From Nanohaloarchaea archaeon B1-Br10_U2g19 (GTDB lineage: Archaea; Nanohalarchaeota; Nanosalinia; Nanosalinales; Nanosalinaceae): a stretch of 64,000 nucleotides of DNA. A program made the position numbers and the translations under genes. This document shows, piece by piece, positions 14,167 to 22,475 of this stretch. Under the pieces are notes generated by a model, which was not told where the DNA came from, ran no database searches, and saw only the letters and a list, made by a program, of their open reading frames with translations. Within the stretch, counting starts at the first letter, position 1, and each line of letters starts with the position of its first letter. Location of the stretch: positions 1 to 64,000 of the forward strand of contig LKMO01000001.1 in NCBI GenBank assembly GCA_001563905.1, read 5' to 3'.

Positions 14167-14502
14167 TTACTTCCAGTCTTTTCCTTCAAGAAGCTCACTG
14201 AAATGTTCGAAATGATCTATATCCATCTTTCCAGATAGACTTACTGTGGGTAGAGGACCTACTTGTCCTCTCAGTCTAACCTTGGCTTCTTCGCCGTAGC
14301 TTACTGCTAAATTTATATGGGTGAAAGGCTCGTAATCGAAGAACTCTCTGAGCTCGCTTTCATCAAATGTTTCTAAGCTTCTAGGATGTAGAAGGCCGGC
14401 CGTAGACCCTGTTACTTTGTAGTTATAGGTTTCAGGTATCTTCTCAAGCTCTTCTTCAAGCTCGTTGATACTGTAAACCTTTTTTCTTGCAGTGTAAGTC
14501 AT
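14167..14502 (-). CDS. Hypothetical protein between aIF2-beta and the RPA-like gene
   Basis: A 111-residue alpha/beta protein starting MTYTARKKVYSINELEEELE. It includes YNYKVTGSTAGLLHPRSLET, a strand-rich middle FTHINLAVSYGEEAKVRLRG, and VSLSGKMDIDHFEHFSELLE near the end. No cysteine motif or membrane span. It starts three bases after the RPA-like gene's stop, so the two are surely on one transcript. I do not recognise the family. A link to replication or to translation initiation through its neighbours is inference. Confidence 0.75.
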   Translation of the reverse strand: MTYTARKKVYSINELEEELEKIPETYNYKVTGSTAGLLHPRSLETFDESELREFFDYEPFTHINLAVSYGEEAKVRLRGQVGPLPTVSLSGKMDIDHFEHFSELLEGKDWK

Positions 14503-14505
14503 TAT

Positions 14506-15249
14506 TTACAGCTTCTTAATTTTTCCTGGCTGTGGTTCGTAGAAGGTTCCTTCGCTTAGCAGTGAGTTGATTGTTTCTTCCATCTCTTCTTCGCTTCCTT
14601 CGATTTCTTCTGCGATGTCGCTGTAGTCTGCTCCGTCTCCTTCATCTAGTTTTTCTACTGCGTCGATGATCTCGATTTCTAGATTGCTGTTTGCTTCAGG
14701 GTTTCCGGTATCGAACTGTTCTCCGAAAGACTGTAGTAGTGAGTCGACTTCATCTTCGTCAAGTTTTCCAGCCATCTCTTTCTCGATTTCTTCTTGGTCT
14801 TTACCGCTTTCTTTTAGCTGTTTTACTGTGTCTCGGACCTGTGTCCATTCTTCCAGTGTTTTTACGTGTTTTAGTTCGTGCAGTAGCTCCTTTTTGATAT
14901 TCCGTTTTTCAAGGATTTCTGCGTTCATGTAGATCTGTCCTTGGTACTCCCGGACTTTTCCAATCGCTTCAACTATATCGCCTACTTCGAACTCTTTGAG
15001 CATATCCATCTCGTTGAAGAACTTGAGCTGTGTGGTATCGGTTCCGTCGTCGACGGTTATGGATCCGTAGGTTTCGTCTTCGTTCATGAAGGTGTCGACT
15101 ACTGTCCCTACGATTCTTGCTCTTGAGAATCTTCTTCCTTCCGGTGTCAGAAGGTAGTTGGGTGTGAATCCTTCTTTTTGGAAGTATTTTCCTGAGTTGA
15201 GTTCTTTTGCGTTAGCTAGTTTAGCGGTTTGTCTTTTCTGTTGTGCCAT
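14506..15249 (-). CDS. RPA-like OB-fold protein with C-terminal winged helix
   Basis: A 247-residue protein with an OB fold at about 40-115 (RFSRARIVGTVVDTFMNEDE, then GSITVDDGTDTTQLKFFNEM and YQGQIYMNAEILEKR), as in RPA32-like and haloarchaeal RPA-associated proteins. A helical linker follows. The last 60 residues look like a winged helix (YSDIAEEIEGSEEEMEETIN) ending FYEPQPGKIKKL, which resembles the end of the adjacent MCM (LFEPEQGHIQRI). It probably binds ssDNA at the fork. It lies 37 bp downstream of mcm, and its operon position supports a replisome role. Confidence 0.85.
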   Translation of the reverse strand: MAQQKRQTAKLANAKELNSGKYFQKEGFTPNYLLTPEGRRFSRARIVGTVVDTFMNEDETYGSITVDDGTDTTQLKFFNEMDMLKEFEVGDIVEAIGKVREYQGQIYMNAEILEKRNIKKELLHELKHVKTLEEWTQVRDTVKQLKESGKDQEEIEKEMAGKLDEDEVDSLLQSFGEQFDTGNPEANSNLEIEIIDAVEKLDEGDGADYSDIAEEIEGSEEEMEETINSLLSEGTFYEPQPGKIKKL

Positions 15250-15286
15250 AGTATTTTGTCTCGTGGTTTATTCTTTTGAATATTTT

Positions 15287-17275
15287 TTAGATTCTTTGTA
15301 TATGTCCTTGTTCAGGTTCGAATAGCTCTCCATCCCTTTTCAGTCGACTTATGACTTCTTCTGCCTGGTCTTCTGGTATCCCTTGTTCTTCAGCTATCTC
15401 AAGTACTTTCTCAATCTCTACTGATCCGTCTCCAGCCTCTGACTCAATTATCTGCTTGACAGACTGTAACCGGTTTCTTTGGCTGCTGGATACTCCGGAC
15501 TCGACCATGTCGATATCGAACTCTCCTGTTTCCGGGTCAACTCCTACCTGTTCCAGACAGTATGTTAGGATGTCGATTGCTCTTTCTGCGTCTTTTACTC
15601 TTACTTTGTCCTGTAGTTCTGCTCTTGCTGAGGCTTCTGCTACACGTACAAGTGCTTCAAGCTGTCTTGCTGTTATCGGTACACTTTCTCCTGCTTCATC
15701 ACTTCCTCTTGTACGCATACTTACGTAGAATTCCTGTATTTTATCTGCTGCTTCTTGCGTTAAGTCCGGTCGGAAGTTTTTGGAGTAAGCAACATACTTT
15801 CTTAGTTTTTCTTGAGGTATCTCTGCATCAGTCTCCTCAGGGTTAATATGGTTCTTCAGGACCTGTGAAGATAGTTCTGTATCTTTGTCTTTGTCCGGTT
15901 CGTCTTTTACAGGGAATATGAAGTCGAAACGTGACAGTAATGTATCTCCAATACTTATCTGTTGTGGTATTGGTTCGTAGGGATCGAAACGTCCGTATTT
16001 AGGGTTTCCTGCTGCTAGTATAGATGTTTGAGCATTCAGTGTTGCCTGGATATTTGCTTTGGATACAGAGATCTGTTGCTGTTCCATTGCTTCGTGGAGG
16101 CTGGAACGGTCTTCTTCTCCCATCTTATCGATTTCGTCGATTACAGCCATACCTTTGTGTGCAAGTACTACTGCTCCTGCCTCTAGTTCGAACTCTCCGG
16201 TTGACTCGTTTCTTATAACGGATGCTGTAAGTCCTGCACCCGTACTGCTTTTTCCTACTACGTAACGTCCTTTTGGTGCTAGCTCTCCTGTAAACTTGAG
16301 CATCTGAGATTTACCGGTTCCTGGCTCTCCGATTAAAAGCATGTGTATGTCTCCACGGCTTTTCACCCCGTCTTCACGTGTCTTTTTTACTCCTCCGAAG
16401 ATCTGGAGCGCTATCGCTTCTTTGATCTTTCTGTGGCCGAAGATACTTGGTGCTATAGAATCTGTTATCCTTTCAAATATATCGTCGTCTTCCGCCATTT
16501 GTTCTATCTCTTCTTTCTCTTCATCAGTTAGTACCAGTTCTTCGAACTCCATCTGAGTTGGTTCGAGATAGTTGGCTTCCATATAGATATCGTACTTTTT
16601 AGAGTTCTTCTTTAATGGTCTCTCTTTTAGAACACCGGTTATTTCTGCTACGTTTCCGGGGATAACCTTTTTCTGGAACTCTGGGTCGACTAGATCGCCT
16701 TCAAGTCTTACTTGGAGCGATGAAGGCTGTTCGGATCCGTCACGTGACTCCGGGTTTTCTTCTACAGTGATTAGCTGTGTGTCAGTCATCTTCTTTTCAA
16801 TTACTTCGAACTTTCTGGAGCCGCAGTCACATTTGTAAGGACTTTTTAGCTGTGAGGAGTCCTGTTCTTTTTCGTACCTGTCTCCGCACTGTGAACATTC
16901 GAATATTGCGGAAACTACTTCTGGTTTAACCTGTGATGCTCGTTTAATCATTCCTTCTATAGGTGTAAACTGGTTGAGATGTTCTGAACGCAGGTTTTTC
17001 AAGAGGACAAAGTCTTCTTCGGGCATATGGGTGAAACGGATCTTAAACTCTTCGTCCGGAACGATATCTACGCCTAGTACTCCTTCTTCTGCGGCATCTA
17101 AAGCGGATTCCGGATTGTCTTTCAGGTATTCTGCGAGTTCGACGTTGAACAAGTCTAGCTCTTGGAAGTCTACTACTATTGATTTCTCTCCTTTCTGTAC
17201 TGCGTCAGCTACTTGTTCGTAACATTTCTCAGAGAAAAACTCTTCGAACTCATTTACTGCTCCCCCATACTCCAT
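15287..17275 (-). CDS. mcm: Replicative helicase MCM
   Basis: A 662-residue MCM, the hexameric replicative helicase. The N-terminal domain has a zinc site at 127-151 (CSQCGDRYEKEQ and CDCG) and an OB region. The AAA+ core has Walker A GEPGTGKSQ at 316-324, Walker B IDEIDKM at 379-385 and the arginine-finger motif LLSRFDFIF at 447-455. The C-terminal winged helix ends VISRLKRDGELFEPEQGHIQ. No intein. Length is typical for archaea. It heads an operon with the RPA-like protein, a 111-residue unknown and aIF2-beta. Confidence 0.97.
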   Translation of the reverse strand: MEYGGAVNEFEEFFSEKCYEQVADAVQKGEKSIVVDFQELDLFNVELAEYLKDNPESALDAAEEGVLGVDIVPDEEFKIRFTHMPEEDFVLLKNLRSEHLNQFTPIEGMIKRASQVKPEVVSAIFECSQCGDRYEKEQDSSQLKSPYKCDCGSRKFEVIEKKMTDTQLITVEENPESRDGSEQPSSLQVRLEGDLVDPEFQKKVIPGNVAEITGVLKERPLKKNSKKYDIYMEANYLEPTQMEFEELVLTDEEKEEIEQMAEDDDIFERITDSIAPSIFGHRKIKEAIALQIFGGVKKTREDGVKSRGDIHMLLIGEPGTGKSQMLKFTGELAPKGRYVVGKSSTGAGLTASVIRNESTGEFELEAGAVVLAHKGMAVIDEIDKMGEEDRSSLHEAMEQQQISVSKANIQATLNAQTSILAAGNPKYGRFDPYEPIPQQISIGDTLLSRFDFIFPVKDEPDKDKDTELSSQVLKNHINPEETDAEIPQEKLRKYVAYSKNFRPDLTQEAADKIQEFYVSMRTRGSDEAGESVPITARQLEALVRVAEASARAELQDKVRVKDAERAIDILTYCLEQVGVDPETGEFDIDMVESGVSSSQRNRLQSVKQIIESEAGDGSVEIEKVLEIAEEQGIPEDQAEEVISRLKRDGELFEPEQGHIQRI

Positions 17276-17371
17276 AGTCTATACTTGATTGGTAAAGCTG
17301 AAAAAGTTATTATATTTTCATACAATAAAAATCAGGATTCAGTACTTATCTCAAGTAACTTTGTGAAACTG

Positions 17372-17380
17372 ATATAATAT
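17372..17380 (+). promoter_or_regulatory. TATA box of the PCD gene
   Basis: ATATAATAT is centred about 26 nt before 17402 and about 35 nt before the ATG at 17411. It argues against the TTG start at 17393 given by the ORF track. Confidence 0.55.
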
Positions 17381-17410
17381 CTAAAAACCTTCTTGAGTAA
17401 AACAGTTGGT

Positions 17411-17713
17411 ATGTCTGAAGAACTATTATCTGATGAAAAGGTTAGAGAAAAACTGGAAAATCTTACAATATGGGGTTTCGAGAACGATAAACTTGTTACA
17501 AGAGTAGAGTTTGAAAACTATAAGGAGTCTGTTTTCTTTGCAAACACTGTTTTTGCCGTTGCTGAAGCAGAGTTCCACCATCCTAAAGTAGTTGTGGAGT
17601 ACGGTGCTGTAGAAGTTGATTTATGGAGCCATGATGTTGGAGGCGTGACTGAAAGAGATATCAAACTGGCTCAAAGAATCGAGGAGAAACTTTCGGAGAT
17701 AAAATGGAGCTGA
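17411..17713 (+). CDS. Pterin-4a-carbinolamine dehydratase
   Basis: About 100 residues from ATG 17411 (MSEELLSDEKVREKL), chosen over the TTG six codons upstream because of the TATA spacing. The signature FHHPKVVVEYGAVEVDLWSH followed by GGVTERDIKLAQRIE carries the active-site histidines of the PCD family. The enzyme dehydrates 4a-hydroxytetrahydropterin; archaeal homologues are often of uncertain role because pterin hydroxylases are absent. The stop codon overlaps an ATG (17704) that appears to be the original start of the next gene. Confidence 0.9.
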   Translation: MSEELLSDEKVREKLENLTIWGFENDKLVTRVEFENYKESVFFANTVFAVAEAEFHHPKVVVEYGAVEVDLWSHDVGGVTERDIKLAQRIEEKLSEIKWS

Positions 17714-18175
17714 TAACGTATCAGAGTTCCTGAAGACGCCGACAGAGACTTCACAGCCGGAGCATTTATTGTTAAAGATGAGAAAGTGCTGTTGTTGAAG
17801 CATAGAAAGCTTGGTTTCTGGGTTCAGCCAGGAGGACATGTAGAAGGTAGAGAAACTCCTGATGAGGCTGCTGTAAGAGAGGCTAGAGAAGAAACAGGTT
17901 TAGAAGTCGAGATAGTGCAAAGTTACTTACCCAAAACTGATTTTGAAAGAGCAGAGGATCTGCCGCAACCCTTTAATGTAAATCTTCACCCTATAACTGA
18001 GGATCACTATCACTGTGACTTCCAGTATCTATGCCGAGTAACAGAAAAGACGGAGGAAGATCCTGAGTATGAGAGCGAGGATGTAGACTGGTTCTCTGCA
18101 GAAGAACTAGACGGTGTTGAAATGCCTGAAAATGCTAGGATAACTGCTTTGAGAGCTTTGGAAGCTGCGGATTAA
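17704..18175 (+). CDS. Nudix hydrolase with an apparent single-base frameshift at its N-terminus
   Basis: The ORF track starts at GTG 17786, which cuts off the first strand of the Nudix fold. In frame upstream, with no start codon, lies RIRVPEDADRDFTAGAFIVK. ATG 17704 reads MELI in another frame; removing one A at 17715-17716 joins the two as MELIRIRVPEDADRDFTAGA, a natural N-terminus. The Nudix box GHVEGRETPDEAAVREAREETGL matches the consensus exactly. So either the assembly has one extra base, the gene is damaged, or translation starts at a rare codon. Substrate unknown. Confidence 0.8.
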
Positions 18176-18612
18176 CGAGTGTCAATTAAGCGGTCTTCGG
18201 AAATTGTTTTCTTATCTTCAGCGTCTTTCAGCATCTTGTGTCTATTCTTTTTTCTCAAATCGAGTTTTTTAGCAGCATCTATTTTGTAGAATTTTGTGTC
18301 TATAATTTCGTTTTCGGTGTCAGGATTACTTTCTCCTTCACCTACTATCTCTGAAAGGTATGTGAATACTATTACGTCTTCTCCTGTTCTTGCGCTTTCC
18401 TCGAAGTATATGGCTTTGAGTTCTTTGGGCTCTATTATGTGGCCTGTTTCTTCTAGAACTTCTCTCTTAACTCCTTCTTTAGGTTTTTCGCCTTCTTCTA
18501 GTTTGCCTCCAGGAAAGTCCCATAATCCTTTAACGTGTTCTTTGCCTTCCTGTACTAGAAGTATTTCCTCTTCTTGGTTTCTTACTATTGCGGCGGCTGC
18601 TAGAATTGTCAT
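18172..18612 (-). CDS. Nudix hydrolase (MutT-like)
   Basis: A 146-residue MutT-type protein beginning with the strand TILAAAAIVRNQEEEILLVQ. The Nudix box GKLEEGEKPKEGVKREVLEETG matches the consensus, after the LWDFPGG that precedes it in MutT and related enzymes. It likely hydrolyses oxidised or surplus nucleoside phosphates, but substrate is not readable. It is convergent with the preceding Nudix gene, overlapping by four bases at the stops, and lies 36 bp past TBP on the same strand, so it could be read from the TBP promoter. Confidence 0.9.
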   Translation of the reverse strand: MTILAAAAIVRNQEEEILLVQEGKEHVKGLWDFPGGKLEEGEKPKEGVKREVLEETGHIIEPKELKAIYFEESARTGEDVIVFTYLSEIVGEGESNPDTENEIIDTKFYKIDAAKKLDLRKKNRHKMLKDAEDKKTISEDRLIDTR

Positions 18613-18648
18613 TTTTAAAATAAAAATAGGAGAAATGGATATGTTTTT

Positions 18649-19212
18649 CTAGAGAGCTCCGATTTCTCGGAGGTTCTCTTTTAGTGCTTCGATTCCGTTT
18701 CTAACGTCGTCGTAGGTTCTTCCTCCTGTACAGACAATTCTGCCTGATGAGAACAGTAGGAATACTACTTTCGGTTCGTCGATACGGTATACTAGTCCTG
18801 GGAACTGTTCTGGTTCATACTCTGTTCCAACTAGTTCGAATGCTATCCTGTTTAGGTTGAGTGTGTGTTCTAGCTCTGAGGATGCAACCATGTTCTGTAC
18901 TGTGATTTCTGGCTTGTTTGGGATATCGATTTCTGCTTCTCTTAGTTCATCGATAATCTTGTGTACTGCTTCCTTTGCCATGTCTGGGCTCTGGGTTCCT
19001 GTACATACTACTTTTCCTGATCCGAAGAGTAGTGCTGCAGCCTTCGGTTCTTCTAGTCTGTATACTAGTCCTGGGAACTGTTCTGGTTCATACTCTGTGT
19101 TCTCTAAATAGATTGCTATCCTGTCTAGAGGCATTCTTCTGTCTAGGGTTGTTGATGCTACTACGTTCTCAATTTTTATACCGTCATCGTCGTCGAAACC
19201 TTCTTCGCTCAT
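18649..19212 (-). CDS. tbp: TATA-box-binding protein (TBP)
   Basis: TBP made of two direct repeats of about 90 residues. Each contains the pattern EPEQFPGLVYR followed by FGSGKVVCTG or FSSGRIVCTG, and each starts with IENVVASTTLD or VQNMVASSELE. The ATG at 19212 (MSEEGFDDDDG) is chosen over the GTG at 19224. It gives 187 residues, a normal archaeal length with an acidic N-terminus. It bends promoter DNA for TFB and RNA polymerase. A TATA-like TTTTAAATA and a perfect inverted repeat lie just upstream. Confidence 0.97.
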   Translation of the reverse strand: MSEEGFDDDDGIKIENVVASTTLDRRMPLDRIAIYLENTEYEPEQFPGLVYRLEEPKAAALLFGSGKVVCTGTQSPDMAKEAVHKIIDELREAEIDIPNKPEITVQNMVASSELEHTLNLNRIAFELVGTEYEPEQFPGLVYRIDEPKVVFLLFSSGRIVCTGGRTYDDVRNGIEALKENLREIGAL

Positions 19213-19238
19213 TTTTAATACCACCTTAGTGTGAGGCT

Positions 19239-19256
19239 GACTCTGAAAAGAGAGTC
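19239..19256. repeat. Perfect 6-bp inverted repeat in the TBP promoter
   Basis: GACTCT, spacer GAAAAG, AGAGTC. It lies directly between the TBP TATA-like element (minus strand GGCTATTTAAAAGG, about 19256-19269) and the start codon. It overlaps the expected transcription start, a position suited to a repressor site or a leader hairpin. Confidence 0.45.
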
Positions 19257-19389
19257 CTTTTAAATAGCCTATATAGGTCCATTTAAAAATGAACTCTTTT
19301 AAAAGGTGTGATTACAGCAGCTCAAGGATTAACCTACATAGCTTTCAATAATTGTATAAAAACAGGACGTCTGTATTTTTCTTAAGAAG

Positions 19390-19590
19390 ATGGACAAGAC
19401 TACTAGACAGACAGTTCTTTTCATATCATTCATGTCTATGCTGGTAGCGACCTTCTTGTTCCTGTTTGTCTACTCTCCAGAACCTCTAGATATCTACAGA
19501 CCTAGTGCGGAAGACATTATAGAAGGCTCACTGAACTTCTTGGAATGGGTAGGAGACACAATAATAGCTATCTTCAGAAGTATATTCTAA
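19390..19590 (+). CDS. Small single-span membrane protein
   Basis: Sixty-six residues: a short basic N-terminus (MDKTTRQT), one membrane helix (about 9-29, VLFISFMSMLVATFLFLFVY), a polar stretch (SPEPLDIYRPSAEDI) and a hydrophobic amphipathic tail (LEWVGDTIIAIFRSIF). No family recognised. It is alone between TBP and eL15, both on the other strand. Hydrophobic content and a clean ATG support a real gene, but expression is unproven. Confidence 0.6.
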   Translation: MDKTTRQTVLFISFMSMLVATFLFLFVYSPEPLDIYRPSAEDIIEGSLNFLEWVGDTIIAIFRSIF

Positions 19591-19623
19591 AAATTTAAGA
19601 GAAAAAATATGTTGAAACGGTTT

Positions 19624-20199
19624 TTACTTACCGCGGTTGTCGTTAGCTCTTTGAGAAGGTCTTACCTTTTCAGCTCCCTTACCTTTGTTTCTAAGTCCTC
19701 GGGACTCTTTAGCTGAAGGTGTCAAACCTCTTTCAACTCTGTCACGTTTCTCTGTTATCCAGTTGAGATCATCATCGTTCTGGATTTCAGATGCTTCAGG
19801 GTCAACCATGATTACTTCGAACCATTTGTAGTTACCGTCTTCGATAACCCAGTAAGAGTCTAGTACTTCTAGGTTCTTGTACTTCTTAGAAGCTCTCTCT
19901 TCTGCAATAACTTGCTTAGACTTTTTGGAAGAGTAACGGTTCTGTCCTGCAGTTCTTGGTCTTCTTCCGCCGGAAGGTCTTTCTCTTTTGCTTCCCCCTT
20001 TCTTTACACGAGATCTTATTACTTTAATACCGTTTTTAGCTTTGTATCCTTTACTTCTGGCTTTTGGTATCCGTGTCGGGTTTTCTGATTCAACTAAAGA
20101 TTCTTCTTGTCTCCATTCGACAAGTCTCTGCTGCCATATCTCGTCGAGATTCTCTTTCGGTTGTTCGTACTGTTCCCGAGCATATTTGTAGTAACTCAT
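19624..20199 (-). CDS. rpl15e: 50S ribosomal protein L15e (eL15)
   Basis: The ORF track extends to 20499, but the first 100 residues are a shadow of the opposite gene. The real start is ATG 20199 (MSYYKYAREQYEQPKENLDE), giving 191 residues. It is very basic and shows the family's RQESLVE-like beginning, ARSKGYKAKNGIKVIRSRVK, SGGRRPRTAGQNRYSSKKSK and DSYWVIEDGNYKWFEVIMVD. A TATA-like GTTTATAATATT lies about 45 nt upstream. A normal component of the large ribosomal subunit. Confidence 0.96.
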   Translation of the reverse strand: MSYYKYAREQYEQPKENLDEIWQQRLVEWRQEESLVESENPTRIPKARSKGYKAKNGIKVIRSRVKKGGSKRERPSGGRRPRTAGQNRYSSKKSKQVIAEERASKKYKNLEVLDSYWVIEDGNYKWFEVIMVDPEASEIQNDDDLNWITEKRDRVERGLTPSAKESRGLRNKGKGAEKVRPSQRANDNRGK

Positions 20200-20332
20200 T
20201 TTTTGTAGCCTCTTACAACCTAAAAATGACAGGAAAATATTATAAACTCTATTCAGGTTTACCGTGACTTTTTTGCTGTTACGACTCCGAAACACATAAA
20301 ACATAGATGTGTTATTATTCCGATGTGATACT

Positions 20333-20707
20333 ATGCATCCAGCTATAAAAATTGCTTTTGGAGCCTTGATGGTAATCATCGGCGTATTCAGTTCAGTAAC
20401 CTTCTGGGAAGAGCTACTAACATTAGTCCAGGCAAGTATCGGGCCACTACTGGTGCTTGTAGGTGCCTTTATAGTCTGGCTTGAAAGCGACGAACTCAAG
20501 ATGAGAAGAGAACAGAAAAAACAACAGAGAAAAGGTTTTGAGAAGTTCGCAAATGAGTCAGATCAAAAGAAGGAAAAGAAAGAGAAGAAGGAGAAGAAGG
20601 CTGCTGAAGAACCTGAAGAGCAAGAAGGACATACCTGTTCTGACTGTGGAAAAACTTTCGACACTCAGAGAGGTCTAAGCATCCATCGGGCACAGAAACA
20701 CAAATAA
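20333..20707 (+). CDS. Membrane protein with cytoplasmic C2H2 zinc finger
   Basis: From ATG 20333 (MHPAIKIAFGALMV) this gives 124 residues; the GTG at 20309 is less likely. Two membrane helices (about 5-22 and 34-52) are followed by a long Lys/Glu-rich coil (DQKKEKKEKKEKKAAEEP). The last 25 residues are a classical C2H2 finger, HTCSDCGKTFDTQRGLSIHR with AQKHK. Single C2H2 fingers occur in haloarchaeal proteins, but tethering one to the membrane is uncommon. Binding partner unknown: DNA, RNA or protein are all possible. Confidence 0.8.
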   Translation: MHPAIKIAFGALMVIIGVFSSVTFWEELLTLVQASIGPLLVLVGAFIVWLESDELKMRREQKKQQRKGFEKFANESDQKKEKKEKKEKKAAEEPEEQEGHTCSDCGKTFDTQRGLSIHRAQKHK

Positions 20708-20746
20708 CGCAGCATAAAAGCTGCAAAGATTTATTTCTTTATTTTC

Positions 20747-22414
20747 TTATTGGCTATCGTATAGACTCCTTACTTTCTCGACATTATCAGCCTCGTTCTT
20801 ATCTTCTCGAAACTGTTTAAGTCTAGGGAAACGTAGAGCATATCCTGAAGAGTAGTTTGGAGATTTCTGTATCTCTTCGTACTCTGCTTCCACAATAACG
20901 TCAGGCCTGATTTTTATTTCCCGGCCTTCTTCTCTAACTATTAAGGGTTCTAAACGTTCGGTGAGCTCTTCTAGCTGCTCGTCTGTCAGCCCGGTAGCCA
21001 TCTTACCGACTTCTAGGTACTCGTCTTTCTCAGGACTGTAACAGCCAAGCCTTAGACTTCCTATCCAGCCTTTTCTTCGGCCTTCTCCCCATTCTCCGCC
21101 TATGATCGCGAGATCAAGAGTCTCCATAACAGGTTTCAGTTTAACCATGTAGCCTACTCGTGACCCGGGCTTGTACTTTGCGTCCTGTTTCTTCATCATT
21201 ATTCCTTCGTGTCCTTCACTCAGGGCTTTTTGCTGCATAGATGTAACTTTCTCTTCTTTGTCGGTCACTGTCCTGTCCACTAGTCTCAGCTCTCCTTCGA
21301 CTTCTTCCACTATTTCTTCTAGCTTTGACCATCTCTCAGTATACTTTTTGTCAAGAAGAGACTCTTCGGAGTAGATGATATCAAAAGGTCTGAGTTCTAC
21401 AGGTATCTGTTTTTCCAGTTTCTGGATATCATACTTTCTCTTTATCCTCTTCGATAGTTTCTGGAACGGAATACTTGAACCGTCTTCAGGATCGTAAGCA
21501 ACTACTTCGGTATCGATAATACAGTTGCAGGCTTCCAGATTGTTTTTAGCAGCTCTAACTATATCCGGGAACTGTTTGGTAACATCTTCCAATCTGCGGG
21601 TGAAAACCTTTACCTCCCCATCTTTTACGTGTATTTGAGCTCTCATTCCATCATACTTGTAATCGATAACAGCAGGTTTTCCAACGGTTTCAAAGCCTTC
21701 ATCTATAGTATCTACTTTTTTTGCTAGCATAGATTTTATTGGACGGAAAACCTGTATTTCTATTCTTCTGACCTCTTCAATACCTTCGGTACAGGCCTTT
21801 GCCACCTTTGAGAAATCGGTAGAAAGATCGTAGGCTCTTTGAATATCATCTGCATATTCTCCGTCAAAGAATGCTTCAGAAAGTGCGTCTCGTACTATGC
21901 CTTCTCCTACGCCCAGTCTCAGATTCTGTAGGACTGTTCTTGTTATATAACGTGCTTCTTCAGGACTTGCTGAAGATATCAAGTCGGCAACATGCTTCTT
22001 TTTTGTATCCATGTCGACGGAGTCAAGACTTTTTTCGCTCATTTTCGCTACTTTTTCAAGTCTTTGAAGCACTTTCTCTACGGTAAGGTCTTGGGACATT
22101 AGTCTTTGCTGGGTCTTGGTTTCGACCATTTCCTCTGCTACTATTCCAAGATCTCCTTTGTCTCTCCAAGCATCTTCTACGTCTCCTTTGCTTTTACCGG
22201 TTGCCTGGCTTATGATCTCTACCATTGTCTTACTGGAGATACCGAGATCAAGATCCTTCCATTCTGGGAACGGACGTCCCATTGCAAGCAGAACTATGTC
22301 TTCAATATTTTTTTCTGAGTCTTCGAAAAGTTCGGCTAGTATACTTGTTTTTTCGAGAGTAGACTGGGTTTCTCCGAGTCTGCTGTAGGTTTCAACCAGT
22401 TTTGAGTACTCCAT
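20747..22414 (-). CDS. lig: ATP-dependent DNA ligase
   Basis: A 555-residue type I ligase. The N-terminal DNA-binding helical domain covers about 1-215 (RLGVGEGIVRDALSEAF is typical). The nucleotidyl motif I is DYKYDGMRAQIH with the adenylated Lys253. Later motifs include ILDTEV-type IIDTEVVAY, EGIMMKK (motif IV) and VKLKP (motif V). A C-terminal OB fold ends with RFPRLKQFREDK. It seals nicks at Okazaki junctions and in repair. Length is normal for archaea. Monocistronic and divergent from the nitroreductase. Confidence 0.96.
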   Translation of the reverse strand: MEYSKLVETYSRLGETQSTLEKTSILAELFEDSEKNIEDIVLLAMGRPFPEWKDLDLGISSKTMVEIISQATGKSKGDVEDAWRDKGDLGIVAEEMVETKTQQRLMSQDLTVEKVLQRLEKVAKMSEKSLDSVDMDTKKKHVADLISSASPEEARYITRTVLQNLRLGVGEGIVRDALSEAFFDGEYADDIQRAYDLSTDFSKVAKACTEGIEEVRRIEIQVFRPIKSMLAKKVDTIDEGFETVGKPAVIDYKYDGMRAQIHVKDGEVKVFTRRLEDVTKQFPDIVRAAKNNLEACNCIIDTEVVAYDPEDGSSIPFQKLSKRIKRKYDIQKLEKQIPVELRPFDIIYSEESLLDKKYTERWSKLEEIVEEVEGELRLVDRTVTDKEEKVTSMQQKALSEGHEGIMMKKQDAKYKPGSRVGYMVKLKPVMETLDLAIIGGEWGEGRRKGWIGSLRLGCYSPEKDEYLEVGKMATGLTDEQLEELTERLEPLIVREEGREIKIRPDVIVEAEYEEIQKSPNYSSGYALRFPRLKQFREDKNEADNVEKVRSLYDSQ

Positions 22415-22475
22415 GTTGAATAGTTTCTGAACTGAAATGTTTAAACAGTAGGCTCTACAATAAATACTTAGTTAG

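Noticed and set aside
15351-17222. Many plus-strand ORFs over mcm
   Set aside because: They are Ser/Leu-rich shadows produced by the acidic coding frame on the other strand; none has a recognisable domain or promoter.
20200-20499. Extra 100-residue N-terminus of the eL15 ORF
   Set aside because: It lies antisense to the membrane zinc-finger gene, has low-complexity Ser/Thr composition, and eL15 homologues begin at the ATG at 20199.
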